From Neorhizobium huautlense (GTDB taxonomy: Bacteria; Pseudomonadota; Alphaproteobacteria; Rhizobiales; Rhizobiaceae), in the NCBI RefSeq assembly GCF_002968575.1, contig NZ_PVBM01000026.1, positions 1 to 64,000 of the forward strand: a stretch of 64,000 nt of DNA, given 5' to 3'. Numbering within the stretch: position 1 is the first letter of the stretch; the number at the start of each line of letters is the position of its first letter. Made by a program: the position numbers and the translations under genes. Shown here piece by piece: positions 26,101-35,109 of this stretch. Below the pieces are notes generated by a model. That model had not been told where the DNA came from and searched no databases. It saw only the letters and a list, made by a program, of their open reading frames with translations.

Positions 26101-28518
26101 ATGGCCGGTAGCCATTCAGAGGATAGTGAACGTCTTGAGCTTTCAGAGATAACTGAAGCAGACTTGCAAGGTCGAACTGACGTTGACGCTACGCTTCGTC
26201 AGACTCGTATCCGCATTCTTCAAAACAGAAGGCAACTCGTGACCACGCTGGCCGCCCTGGCAAAAGACGTGGATGAGTTGCTCTCTCTTCCGGACACTAA
26301 AGAAAAGCGAGCCGAGACACCCGCCGACCGCCAAGACCCTGCATCAGTATACAATAAAGACATTTCTACCGCTCAGGTGACCGCCCATCTTCTTGAGACG
26401 GGCCTGACGCCACGAGACCTCAAACTGTTGAGAGGCTTCTCGAAGAAATTATACGCACACAGAACGCTTTTAATCGCGAACGCGGTTCATTTTGACACCA
26501 TAGCTGCGTTGATATCTTCGAATAAGCGGACCCGCGCTGAGGGACTGGCAAGGATTTCCGCAGGCGCGACATTAACTAGGGAAAACATCAAGGAAATCAG
26601 TAAGGAATTCCGGCGCATCAGCACTTCTGAAAATGAGCGGCAACACCTAGCCTACAGGGGACGGCTGACCATGAGAGCTAGTGAAATCGCAAAAGAGAAG
26701 GTTGAGGTATTTCGTACGGCAGTCTCTAAGTTTCTCAACACATTCAAGAAATTCCACCATCTCTCACGGCTGCTCCCGACACAGCGAGAAGATTGGGAAG
26801 CAATGGCCACCGCATTCAGTTTCGACCCTGATCACATCGAAACAATGCACACCGAGGTAGTTGAAGAGGCGAAATCGCTGTGGCTGCTGTTCAACGAGAT
26901 TTTTCCTGAAGTTGGGGTACCGTCCCAAAATTGGGGACAATTGCAGCCGGATTCCGCCGATCTCCTTTTAGCAAAAGCGCATTTCATTCTTCAGCATTGT
27001 TCATATGGGGATTTTTCCTATCTCACTTCTGAGATATCTTCGTTCTTGAAGTTGGATGGGATTAGCACTTTGCGGCTTCTGTGCGAGAGGCCGGATTTCA
27101 GCCCAACTAAGGTATTTCCGATAAATGATGCTGAAGGTAATTTGATCGGCACATCTGACATGCCGCCACCAGCTAACTTGGATGAAATCGACGAAAAGAA
27201 TCCAATCCGGAGGTTCACAGCAGTCGAGATATTCTCTTCCTGCGGAGCGGGTGCCCTAGGTTTAGAGGCAGCGAGTTTTTACGTAGCAGCGGTTTGCGAT
27301 GAAAATCCTCAAGCGCAGAGAGCGATATCCGCAAATAGACCAGACTGGGGTATCGCAGATACAATGACTTGGGAAGGAATCCGCGAGGCGATTCCTGCCA
27401 AGCTCAAGGGCAAGCGCATTGATGTGGTTTGCGGAGCTATCCCGGGACGTCCGTGGGAACGAAAACAGGGCGGTGCGGCAGACAGCAGAAATGAATTGCC
27501 CAAAGTCCTCTCTTTGTTGGCCGACATACAACCGGACGGAATCTTTTTTGAGATTTCAGAGGATTTTCGGTCTCCTCGCAATGTGCTGTACCACGACCAG
27601 TTGATCCAGGATTTGAGCGACTTGGGTTACTTGGCCGACATTTACAGGTTCGACGGCGAACAGTGCGGCCTCGGCCAGAAGCGCCGCAGGGCCGTCATAA
27701 TCGGTGTAAAACGCTCATTGAATAGGCCATTGATACCACCACTGATCCACAAACCTGTTCAGCGCTCGCTGGATTCAGTCCTGAGGAAATATTTACAACG
27801 TGAACAGGCGTACGCGGTTGATCGTGTCACCTATGATAAATGGAACCGCGTTTTTGGACACTCCACAAAACCCGCCCTTAGCCCGGACCTGCACACGATT
27901 TTGAACTCGAACTCTCCTGTCCTCAGGAAATGGAGGGATGTCGGCTTCGAATGCGACTATTTGCTCACGCCAAACAAAAGGAGAAGGCGGGACGAAGATG
28001 TCGATCAAACAGTTAGGATCAATATTCCGGTACTTAAGGCCCTTCAAGGCATACCGGTGGAATGGGAACTAACCGGCACCGAGCTTGAGCAGTGCGAGCA
28101 AGTCTGCGCTACAATTCCTCCAGCAATAATGAGGGTCCTCGCGCAGGCGATGCATGCGATACTGATGGGGCAACCGGTGGACCTTTCCGCCTCTATCGAC
28201 GAGCCGATAAAGAAAGCCTACCAGTCCGACTTGTGGGTGGCCCCCGATCCAGACACCGGTAAAAGATTCCGAAAGCCAGCGCCTTACGGTCTCCGTCCTA
28301 TTCATCTCCATGATGATCCGGCACAGGAAGTAATGCGACGCTACCGTATTGAGCAGGAAATCGAGCGGGGGCCCTTCGACCAAGAAACTTTTGAGGAGAC
28401 CTCAAAAGTCTACACACGCCCAACAGCGGCGATAAAACAACTGGCTCGGCTTAATCAAGCACGAAAAAAGGCATTTTTGAAAGAAATTAAAACCGAAAAA
28501 AGAAGAGAGCCAAGATAA
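26101..28518 (+). CDS. C5-cytosine DNA methyltransferase homologue lacking the catalytic Cys
   Basis: The 805-residue protein has a helical, charged N-terminal part of about 365 residues with no recognised domain. A Dcm/C5-methyltransferase fold follows. Motif I reads AVEIFSSCGAGALGLEA (about 374-391). Motif IV reads VCGAIPGRPWE, where the catalytic PCQ is PGR (residues 448-450). Motif VI ENV is replaced by EIS (about 484-486). Motif VIII is kept as GLGQKRRRAVIIGV. The Cys that attacks C6 of cytosine is missing, so methylation is not expected. SAM binding may remain, and the protein may bind DNA or regulate. An AGGAAGAG ribosome-binding site precedes the ATG. It is transcribed alone, next to the Tn7-like module. 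Confidence 0.8.
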   Translation: MAGSHSEDSERLELSEITEADLQGRTDVDATLRQTRIRILQNRRQLVTTLAALAKDVDELLSLPDTKEKRAETPADRQDPASVYNKDISTAQVTAHLLETGLTPRDLKLLRGFSKKLYAHRTLLIANAVHFDTIAALISSNKRTRAEGLARISAGATLTRENIKEISKEFRRISTSENERQHLAYRGRLTMRASEIAKEKVEVFRTAVSKFLNTFKKFHHLSRLLPTQREDWEAMATAFSFDPDHIETMHTEVVEEAKSLWLLFNEIFPEVGVPSQNWGQLQPDSADLLLAKAHFILQHCSYGDFSYLTSEISSFLKLDGISTLRLLCERPDFSPTKVFPINDAEGNLIGTSDMPPPANLDEIDEKNPIRRFTAVEIFSSCGAGALGLEAASFYVAAVCDENPQAQRAISANRPDWGIADTMTWEGIREAIPAKLKGKRIDVVCGAIPGRPWERKQGGAADSRNELPKVLSLLADIQPDGIFFEISEDFRSPRNVLYHDQLIQDLSDLGYLADIYRFDGEQCGLGQKRRRAVIIGVKRSLNRPLIPPLIHKPVQRSLDSVLRKYLQREQAYAVDRVTYDKWNRVFGHSTKPALSPDLHTILNSNSPVLRKWRDVGFECDYLLTPNKRRRRDEDVDQTVRINIPVLKALQGIPVEWELTGTELEQCEQVCATIPPAIMRVLAQAMHAILMGQPVDLSASIDEPIKKAYQSDLWVAPDPDTGKRFRKPAPYGLRPIHLHDDPAQEVMRRYRIEQEIERGPFDQETFEETSKVYTRPTAAIKQLARLNQARKKAFLKEIKTEKRREPR

Positions 28519-28570
28519 ATGATGGAGCATAGGCACGTCTTCACAATTTAAGGCGGCATCTACTATTGAT

Positions 28571-29266
28571 CTACGGCACATAATCACCTTGGTCACTCTT
28601 TAAATCCGGTGAAATATTTAATACGCTCCTCTTCACGAACGACGATATAATTTCAATATCATCGATTTCGTAATATTTTGACTCCATTACAATTACGCCA
28701 TCCAGCTCTATTTTGAACCTGTCACCAAACATGAGAACCCAATTTCTTCCTAATTTATCATTAAAACTCAGGACCTCCAATTCACCTATACGATTACATT
28801 CGACGGGCAATATTACTAAATGCGCCAAAGATTTTCTGACTTCTATATATGCTTGGAATAAAGTAGATTCATATGTTGCCTTGGGGTGCTCTTCCGTCAA
28901 TATGAGTTTGTAGGCTCGCAACTCCTCTTTCAATATTTGCAGTGACTCGATGTCGGTACCTTTCAAGTAGTAGTCTGAAAGCCCTGCGAAATTCACGAAC
29001 GTCCAGTCGCTGTCAGGCAACGCCTCCATGTCAAAGCTTGCGTACTGTATCGAAAAGCCTTTCCAAAGGGAGCCTGGCTCCTCCGGCTGATGTTTGGTGC
29101 GCATGACGAACCGGATCGGGCTAACCATGGTGCCATCGGGAGTTTCAAATTGGATCGTCGGATATCCCATCCATTCACGCATGCGGGCTTTCAGGCCGAG
29201 TTCATCCAGCAAAGGTCCCAGTCCCTGTTGGACATCACCGAAGACTTTCAGTTTTGGAAATTGCAT
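28571..29266 (-). CDS. Hypothetical protein with structured leader
   Basis: The 231-residue soluble protein begins MQFPKLKVFGDVQQGLGPLL and has no motif, signal peptide or membrane helix that I recognise. It is AT-rich compared with its neighbours, which suggests transfer. It is convergent with the methyltransferase-like gene, 52 bases away. The ATG and its GGTGAGG ribosome-binding site lie inside a pair of nested inverted repeats (29261-29316), so translation is probably controlled. Confidence 0.7.
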   Translation of the reverse strand: MQFPKLKVFGDVQQGLGPLLDELGLKARMREWMGYPTIQFETPDGTMVSPIRFVMRTKHQPEEPGSLWKGFSIQYASFDMEALPDSDWTFVNFAGLSDYYLKGTDIESLQILKEELRAYKLILTEEHPKATYESTLFQAYIEVRKSLAHLVILPVECNRIGELEVLSFNDKLGRNWVLMFGDRFKIELDGVIVMESKYYEIDDIEIISSFVKRSVLNISPDLKSDQGDYVP

Positions 29267-29316
29267 GTGCGCACCTCACCTATTGGTGAGGTCAATGCTC
29301 CATGACTCACATGCAA
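29261..29316 (-). promoter_or_regulatory. Nested inverted repeats enclosing ribosome-binding site and start codon
   Basis: The outer arms TTGCATGTG (29261-29269) and CACATGCAA (29308-29316) are perfect 9-mers. The inner arms ACCTCACC (29273-29280) and GGTGAGGT (29285-29292) are perfect 8-mers around a TATT loop. In the leftward transcript the right-hand copy of the outer stem contains the AUG of the 231-residue gene, and the inner stem holds its GGUGAGG ribosome-binding site. The RNA fold would hide both. At the DNA level the same symmetry could be a repressor operator. Confidence 0.65.
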
Positions 29317-29803
29317 GGCACCATCAGCTCCGCCGACACCCCCGAGAAGCAACAGGCGTTAACTATAATCCACACTTTAATAGAATTTTAACTATTTCGA
29401 CTCGACATCTAAGAAAGTCATCGGCATCTTTTCTACTGCGCCAACCAAAGGGCAAACGCACCATGTCACTGTTTCGAATATCTAAGACCTGCGACAACCG
29501 CGCTTAGTATGTTCACGGGCACTTTGTGCCTGAGTGACTGCCCTGAGCGCTGCGCGCTCATCAGGCTCCGTAACAAATTTCTAGAAATAGCTTTCGCGAA
29601 GGCGTGACCCACGCGGCCGTACCCGTGATCAAAAAAAACGATCCGGAATACATTTCCAGGCATTTTCTGTGCTGCCATCAGCGCGACCTGCTGCATTTTC
29701 CCCTCAACGAAATCGACCGGACACCGGGGCAACCAATGACCTACCCGAGTGGATGGGCGATTTCGGACTGATCTGAGCACAACAACAGTCTGGAGAAATA
29801 GCC
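29317..29803. other. Leader region of the Tn7-like module with two possible tiny ORFs
   Basis: No confident gene. Two short plus-strand frames are chained. The first, 29509-29607 (32 codons, ATG), has a TGA that overlaps the GTG of the second, 29604-29771 (55 codons). Neither has a recognised family. A hairpin at 29542-29565 (CCTGAGCGC/GCGCTC plus CAGG) lies within the first. In Tn7 relatives the element end and its TnsB sites lie just upstream of tnsA, so an end could be here, but I could not find a convincing repeated 20-base site. Confidence 0.3.
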
Positions 29804-29995
29804 GTGAAACAACGGAACGAACTCGTGCGCCCTGATCGTAGCGAAACGTACGATGAGGATTGGATGGCCCAACTGGAAGAAGGCCTTCATGAATTGACGC
29901 CCTACGGTGACATGTTTCGCACTGATGACGAGACGCCCTACCGCCTCTTCCGTGCATACGACCGCCTTCGCGCCTCCTCCCACCGCCCCGATTGA
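29804..29995 (+). CDS. Small hypothetical protein upstream of tnsA
   Basis: The 63-residue acidic protein begins with GTG at 29804, nine bases after TGGAG. It is hydrophilic (PYGDMFRTDDETPYRLFRAYD) with no recognised family. It is co-oriented with tnsA, 84 bases away, and may be a regulator or accessory factor of the transposition module. GC content and third-position preference look like those of the tns genes that follow, which supports it being real. Confidence 0.55.
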   Translation: MKQRNELVRPDRSETYDEDWMAQLEEGLHELTPYGDMFRTDDETPYRLFRAYDRLRASSHRPD

Positions 29996-30079
29996 CCAAC
30001 ATCCCAGTGAGGCAAACCCGTGCGGTTTGTCCTCGCGGGTAACCGTCACCGCGAATTTTGTAGCTTTGGAGTAAGTACC

Positions 30080-30910
30080 ATGCGTCACATCAATAAAGTC
30101 GCGAAACATCTTTACCTCAAGCGCGTAAGCTTGGGAGAGCTGTCATTCCCGGGGCGTGATCTCGCCCACGAGAACGTGCCCCCTACCCCGACGACCTTCT
30201 TCAACTACCGTGCGGCGAGTAGCCCCTTGCCCGGTTCCAAACCGGCATGGTGTGAACCCAACCATGGGCTCGCAGTCCGTACCCCGGCGCTCAAGCAGGC
30301 CAAAACCGCACGTGGCCACACGGAATACCGCGACACGGTCGTATATCACGAAAGCGAGCTTGAGCATCGCGTAAGCACGGTTCTGCAGACCTATCGGGGC
30401 CTTGCCCGGCTGATCTCGCAGTACCCTAAGGTGGAATACGCGGATGATGATGGCGTCATTCACCAGCACACGTTCGACTACTTCATCGAACTCGATGACG
30501 GAACGCGTATCGCTGTCGCGGTAAAGTATGAGCGCAAGCGCACTGAGATGCTCGACCTTCTCGACCGTATTTGCGCAAGCGACATCACGGGCATCAGCAA
30601 ATCCGGGAAACGCGTACCGGGCATCGCCGACGGCGTTGCTCTGGTCACCAACACTCTGGCCACTCATGAGGCTTTCGACAACGCCTACTTTCTCTTGTCC
30701 TCGCGCATCCAGCACGACGACACGGAATGCGTCGCGCTCCACGACATCGTGCAGAAGATGCCTAACACCTTCCGTTTCGGTCAGTTGCTAACCAACTGCT
30801 GGCCCCGTGCCAAGCGCCGGACCGCCATCTGGCGCTTCCTCGACCTTGGAATTCTTGAGCCGTTGGCCGCAGGCCGCATCGACGAACTCTCCTGGCTCCG
30901 CGCCGTCTAA
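30080..30910 (+). CDS. tnsA: TnsA-like transposon endonuclease
   Basis: The 276-residue protein starts at the ATG at 30080, which has GGAG eight bases upstream; an earlier in-frame start at 30020 has none. The PD-(D/E)XK core is visible: HESELEHRV (Glu near 93-95), TFDYFIELDD (Asp133) and IAVAVK (Lys149). TnsA cuts the 5' ends of the transposon while TnsB joins the 3' ends, giving cut-and-paste movement. The C-terminal part would contact TnsB and TnsC. It ends 31 bases before the tnsB start. Confidence 0.82.
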   Translation: MRHINKVAKHLYLKRVSLGELSFPGRDLAHENVPPTPTTFFNYRAASSPLPGSKPAWCEPNHGLAVRTPALKQAKTARGHTEYRDTVVYHESELEHRVSTVLQTYRGLARLISQYPKVEYADDDGVIHQHTFDYFIELDDGTRIAVAVKYERKRTEMLDLLDRICASDITGISKSGKRVPGIADGVALVTNTLATHEAFDNAYFLLSSRIQHDDTECVALHDIVQKMPNTFRFGQLLTNCWPRAKRRTAIWRFLDLGILEPLAAGRIDELSWLRAV

Positions 30911-30941
30911 ACAACATCGATCAAACCTGAAAGGACATCCT

Positions 30942-33242
30942 ATGGACTTCCGTCCGGTACCTGCACGCCAATTCATCCATTCTCTGATCGGGATGGGCCG
31001 CAAGGACATCTATCATGATGAAGTCCGCAAGGAGGACTTCATCCCCGTGATGCGCGACGATCTCGGCTATCTCATGCAGGCCGAAAATGATGTCGAACGT
31101 AAAATCTTTCTTACCCATCGTGAGATTTACGCGGCTCTCGACACAAACAGGGCCGTGATCAAGTACGGCTACAACAGCGTGTCCCAACAAGCCTTGCGCG
31201 CAGCATTCGGGGACGAGAAATTCGAAGATCGCCCGGAGAAGGACCAGACGATTGCGCTTTGGCGCGAGAAGATGCTCGGCATGTTCGATGTGGAATGCGA
31301 AGCCCTGGGGAAGCGTCTCCCGTTTACCGAGGCAGCCCTCAAGTCGAGGCTTATCGCTTATCGCAAAGCTATTCTCCATGAGATGATTGATCTCGGCGAT
31401 GAGGATGAGGACGAGGACAACGGCCAGAGCGAGGGCAGGAAGAAGATTGCTGGCGATGCCGACAAAAACAGCACGGCTGCACCTCGCGCTGACAAGTTGC
31501 AACTCCTCAAGTGCTTTCCGGTGCCGACAGCCAAGACCTTCAAACGTTGGTATGATCGCTACTACGGCAACGACATGGACGTCATGGCGCTGCTCCCGCG
31601 TCACCACGGTCCGGGTCCGAAACTTTTCACGTACAAACCACCGGCGGTCGCCTTCGCACACAAGATGGCTACCGGCTACTTGGATCGCGCCCGTCCGACT
31701 AAAGCACACACTTACCGCACCTACCTCGCGGCGCTAAAGGAGCACAACGACGGGCATCCCCCGCACCGCCAGATTGACAAGGTATCGCGCAAAAAATTCG
31801 AGGTCATGATCTCGAAATTTGACGCCTTCCATGTTGCTGCTGCGCGTTTCGGCGAAAAGTTTGCCGTGCGTAAGTTCATGGCCATCCGCCGTAGCTTTAG
31901 CGTGGTCGCCCCTGGCCAGCGCATCGAGATGGACTTCTGGAATGTCGATCTCATCTCGCTACTCGTTGAAACCGGCATCTGGAATATTCTGCCTCCTGAA
32001 ATTCAGGAGAAAATTCCGCGCAAGCGTATCTACTTTGGTGCCGCCATCGATGTAGCTACCCGCTATATCCTGGCGTTCAAAGCTAGCCTGACGCCCAATG
32101 GTGCCTCTGCCGTCGCCACGATCCGCATGATCATGAGCGACAAGCGTCACCTGTCCACCTATGTGAACGCCCAGACTGCCTGGGTCGGAAAACTTCGTCC
32201 GTGGTTCATTTCCCATGACAACGGAGCAGAGTTCATCGCAAAGGCGACCCAAGGGGTTCTGCGCCGTGGCCGTATTCGTGCAACTCGTCCCCCGGCAGGC
32301 CAGCCTACCTGCCGTCCCTTCATCGAGCGTCTTTTTCACACCATTGGTATGCTCATCGCACCGTATTTTGACGGTCGTACTTTCCACAACGTAGTAGCAA
32401 AAGGCGATTATGATCCGCAAAAACACGCGACCTTGCTCGTTGAAGAACTGATCAAAATCTTCATTTTCGCAATCTGCGACATCTACCACAACAAGCCGCA
32501 CGAGGGTCTCGGTGGCAACACGCCTCACAACGCGTGGGTAGAAGCATGCAAGGAGTATGAGGTCCACTATCCCCCGGCTCCCACCGAAATGCTGCACATC
32601 TTCGGCACCAAAACAACGCGTCGCATCGGTCCCTACGGTGTTACCTGGATGGGAATTAACTTCGACCACCCCGAGCTTCAGCGCATGCGAGCCAAGGATG
32701 GGGAGGTCGACGTCTTCATCAAGTTTGACCCCGAATGCGCAGCCCACATCGCATTCAAGTCAGACAAAGGGTGGCTGATCGCTCGAAATACGGTCGACCT
32801 CGACGACAGCGTCAGCCTCGCAGAATGGATCGCTGCTCGCAACGAGCTTCGTTCTCACTTTGCCACGGCAGCCGAGACGGGCCTGAACGTTATGTACGAC
32901 GCCATCAATCGCCTGCGCGCGGTCGGGATGGCAGCGACCCTTCGTGCAGGCCTGTCGCCCCGCCTCCCCACTGCTGCCGACTACGCGAAGTGGGAAACCG
33001 AACTGTTCAGCACCTGGAACGTGGTCGCCTCTGACGACACTCCCGCGCTGATCCAGGAAGGCCCCCTGACTGACGATCCGCTTCACCTCAACACTGTCGT
33101 CAATCGCCCCGAGCTGTTCAGCAAGGACAAGATGGAGATTGAGCAGTCTGAACAGGAGGCATTCCAGGACGACGATAGCGACGAGTTGCCCGACGCTCCC
33201 GTGAGCACGACCAGCTTCGATCTTTACAACGAGGAATACTAA
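30942..33242 (+). CDS. tnsB: TnsB-like DDE transposase (Mu/rve integrase family)
   Basis: The 766-residue protein starts at the ATG at 30942, which has AAAGGA eight bases upstream. An N-terminal DNA-binding region precedes an RNase H-like core with Asp331 (IEMDFWN), Asp426 (SHDNGAEF) and Glu462 (PFIERLF). The 35-residue spacing between the last two is the classical DD(35)E. The Mu-type C-terminal beta-barrel follows, and the last 50 residues are acidic and could bind TnsC. It joins the 3' ends of the element to target DNA and binds the element ends. All catalytic residues are intact. Confidence 0.9.
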   Translation: MDFRPVPARQFIHSLIGMGRKDIYHDEVRKEDFIPVMRDDLGYLMQAENDVERKIFLTHREIYAALDTNRAVIKYGYNSVSQQALRAAFGDEKFEDRPEKDQTIALWREKMLGMFDVECEALGKRLPFTEAALKSRLIAYRKAILHEMIDLGDEDEDEDNGQSEGRKKIAGDADKNSTAAPRADKLQLLKCFPVPTAKTFKRWYDRYYGNDMDVMALLPRHHGPGPKLFTYKPPAVAFAHKMATGYLDRARPTKAHTYRTYLAALKEHNDGHPPHRQIDKVSRKKFEVMISKFDAFHVAAARFGEKFAVRKFMAIRRSFSVVAPGQRIEMDFWNVDLISLLVETGIWNILPPEIQEKIPRKRIYFGAAIDVATRYILAFKASLTPNGASAVATIRMIMSDKRHLSTYVNAQTAWVGKLRPWFISHDNGAEFIAKATQGVLRRGRIRATRPPAGQPTCRPFIERLFHTIGMLIAPYFDGRTFHNVVAKGDYDPQKHATLLVEELIKIFIFAICDIYHNKPHEGLGGNTPHNAWVEACKEYEVHYPPAPTEMLHIFGTKTTRRIGPYGVTWMGINFDHPELQRMRAKDGEVDVFIKFDPECAAHIAFKSDKGWLIARNTVDLDDSVSLAEWIAARNELRSHFATAAETGLNVMYDAINRLRAVGMAATLRAGLSPRLPTAADYAKWETELFSTWNVVASDDTPALIQEGPLTDDPLHLNTVVNRPELFSKDKMEIEQSEQEAFQDDDSDELPDAPVSTTSFDLYNEEY

Positions 33243-33243
33243 T

Positions 33244-34248
33244 ATGACCAAGACCGCTGAAGAACTGCGCGCAATTCGTATTCAGGAGGACCGCCGCTTT
33301 GTGGAGCTTCCTGCGATCAAAAGCCTCCGTAACCGCCTCAATGAGTTCTACGAGCACGCGCAGGATTGCCTGGGAGGAGGTGGCAGCCGTCGTCGTTTGT
33401 TCGCCGTAATCGGTGAGTCCGGCACAGGAAAATCGACGGCGCTTATGCAGGCGCTGAATGAAATGGACGGTCTCCGCCCGTACAAAGGCGAGAACGGGGA
33501 ACTGAGGATTCCTTTCGTTCACGTGGAAGTTTCCAAGACCTCCACGAACAAAGACGTGGCTGTTCAGCTTCTCAAACAGCTCGGCCAGGATGCTGATCGA
33601 AACGCAAAGGAGGACTTGCTTTACGAGACGCTGAAAACCCAACTGCGGGAAGCAGGCACTTTGCTCCTCCACATCGAAGAGGCACAGCATCTTCAGAAAG
33701 GCGGCACCGCTAAGGCCGTGCGAAATCTTCAGGATCGCTTCAAAAGTCTGCTCGTTATCCCTGACTGGCCTCTGCACCTCATCCTTAGCGGAGTCGAGGA
33801 GCTTTCTGAATTGTTCATGGGCGATCAGCAGTTGGCCAACCGTTCCCTCGTGATGCGCTTCGAGCCGCTGAAATTCCCGGGCGACATTAGCCTCGCTAAA
33901 ACCATCCTCAATGACGTAGCTTTCGAGAACTGCAAGCTGAAGCTCGAAAAGTCCTTGGAAACCGACGATTTCCTCGGACGCCTCATCCAATCGACCGGAG
34001 GAGGTGCAGGAACGATGATCGAGATGGTCCGTAGCGCGTCATACAAGGCCCTTTCGAAGGGGCATGCAAAGCTCGACCCTAAGGATTTCGAATTTGTCTA
34101 TAGCCGGACGAGCGGAAGCCTCCCGCAGGATAACATCATCACAGCCAAGAACTGGGGCAATATTGATCGTGCTAATGCCTTGGCCGATCTCGCCCCGACC
34201 AAAGACAAACCGAAACACAGCAAAAAAGTTAAGGGAGGCAAAGAATGA
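33244..34248 (+). CDS. tnsC: TnsC-like AAA+ transposition regulator
   Basis: The 334-residue ATPase has Walker A GESGTGKST at about 57-65 and Walker B LLLHIEEAQH near 140-148. LILSGVEELSELF and the sensor-like region MRFEPL follow. TnsC forms filaments or rings on target DNA and recruits TnsAB to sites chosen by TniQ/TnsD. The ATG at 33244 is one base after the tnsB stop, with GAGG in the tnsB C-terminal coding region as ribosome-binding site. Its stop overlaps the tniQ ATG as ATGA. Confidence 0.87.
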   Translation: MTKTAEELRAIRIQEDRRFVELPAIKSLRNRLNEFYEHAQDCLGGGGSRRRLFAVIGESGTGKSTALMQALNEMDGLRPYKGENGELRIPFVHVEVSKTSTNKDVAVQLLKQLGQDADRNAKEDLLYETLKTQLREAGTLLLHIEEAQHLQKGGTAKAVRNLQDRFKSLLVIPDWPLHLILSGVEELSELFMGDQQLANRSLVMRFEPLKFPGDISLAKTILNDVAFENCKLKLEKSLETDDFLGRLIQSTGGGAGTMIEMVRSASYKALSKGHAKLDPKDFEFVYSRTSGSLPQDNIITAKNWGNIDRANALADLAPTKDKPKHSKKVKGGKE

Positions 34249-35093
34249 GGTTGCGTGTGACCGTGGATTATCATGACGGGGTGGAACCCCGTCTTAGCCT
34301 GGCGGCCCGTTTGGCATTTGCCAATGGGTACCCTTCCCTACGCGACTTTTTGGCCGTCAACAGCCTGAGCCTTAAGGCGTTGGAAACCGGCCAACCAAAA
34401 GCCATTGCTATGCTCGCGGACTGGGCCGGGATCGATGTTGAGCGCCTGAAAGGTAACGACATCAAAAGCGTTGGCGTGTCTGACGTCTGGCAACTTGGTG
34501 AGGCATCTATGAGCCGGGACATGCGCCCCGGCAAAACCCATCGGTACTGCCCAAAATGCGTGATGGAGGATATGGAATGCGGATCGGGTCGTTCGGGCGC
34601 TCGTCCATTTGTGCGGATGTCATGGCTTACGAGAGCGGTACAGCAATGCACTTCACACTGTACTGAAATCGTTGAAGCCGACGACCCAAAGGGACAACGA
34701 GACTTTCCTCGCTACGTGGAAAAATACCTCCTGGAAATCCAGCAACAGGCCTCTGCAATCGCCGATGCCGTCCCCACATTTGTTGCCGAGTACGTCGAGA
34801 CGCGAATTCGAGGCGGGTCCAGCAACGAGTTTCTGGACACACTGGCCACCCATGTCGCGGTCGACCTCTGCCGTAATCTTGGTCGCTTTGAAATCGAACA
34901 TGCACCCAATGAGCAGCTCCCGGACAGCTCTTGGCAGGTCGAGACCATGCGCGGTTTCACGAGAGCCTCCGCCGGTCCATCGGCAATCGAAACCGTAGTC
35001 GCGGATGCCGTTGATCGTGAGCGACCGATTGCGCTGGAGATGAACGCTTTTTTTCGGCAAGCTTCGTCTTTGGCTGCGTCGCAACAAGGATAA
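34245..35093 (+). CDS. tniQ: TniQ/TnsD-like target selector, N-terminal part (frameshifted)
   Basis: The 282-residue frame opens with the TniQ pattern LSLAARLAFANGYPSLRDFL. A zinc-knuckle region CPKCVMED...QQCTSHC lies near residues 104-145. The reading then changes: the terminal residues RQASSLAASQQG do not fit the family. One base over, the DNA encodes FGKLRLWLRRNKDKPEFN, which runs straight into the frame at 35110. The break lies at a run of seven T at 35048-35054; a T6 run would give a single TnsD-sized protein of about 619 residues. TniQ/TnsD proteins choose the insertion site. Confidence 0.8.
   Translation: MRLRVTVDYHDGVEPRLSLAARLAFANGYPSLRDFLAVNSLSLKALETGQPKAIAMLADWAGIDVERLKGNDIKSVGVSDVWQLGEASMSRDMRPGKTHRYCPKCVMEDMECGSGRSGARPFVRMSWLTRAVQQCTSHCTEIVEADDPKGQRDFPRYVEKYLLEIQQQASAIADAVPTFVAEYVETRIRGGSSNEFLDTLATHVAVDLCRNLGRFEIEHAPNEQLPDSSWQVETMRGFTRASAGPSAIETVVADAVDRERPIALEMNAFFRQASSLAASQQG
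35048..35054 (+). other. T7 run at the tniQ frameshift
   Basis: The homopolymer sits exactly where the TniQ homology moves from one frame to the next. Removing one T joins the two halves without loss of residues. It may be a mutation, a sequencing error, or a site of transcriptional slippage that makes both a short and a full-length protein. Confidence 0.75.
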
Positions 35094-35109
35094 GCCCGAG
35101 TTCAACTCG

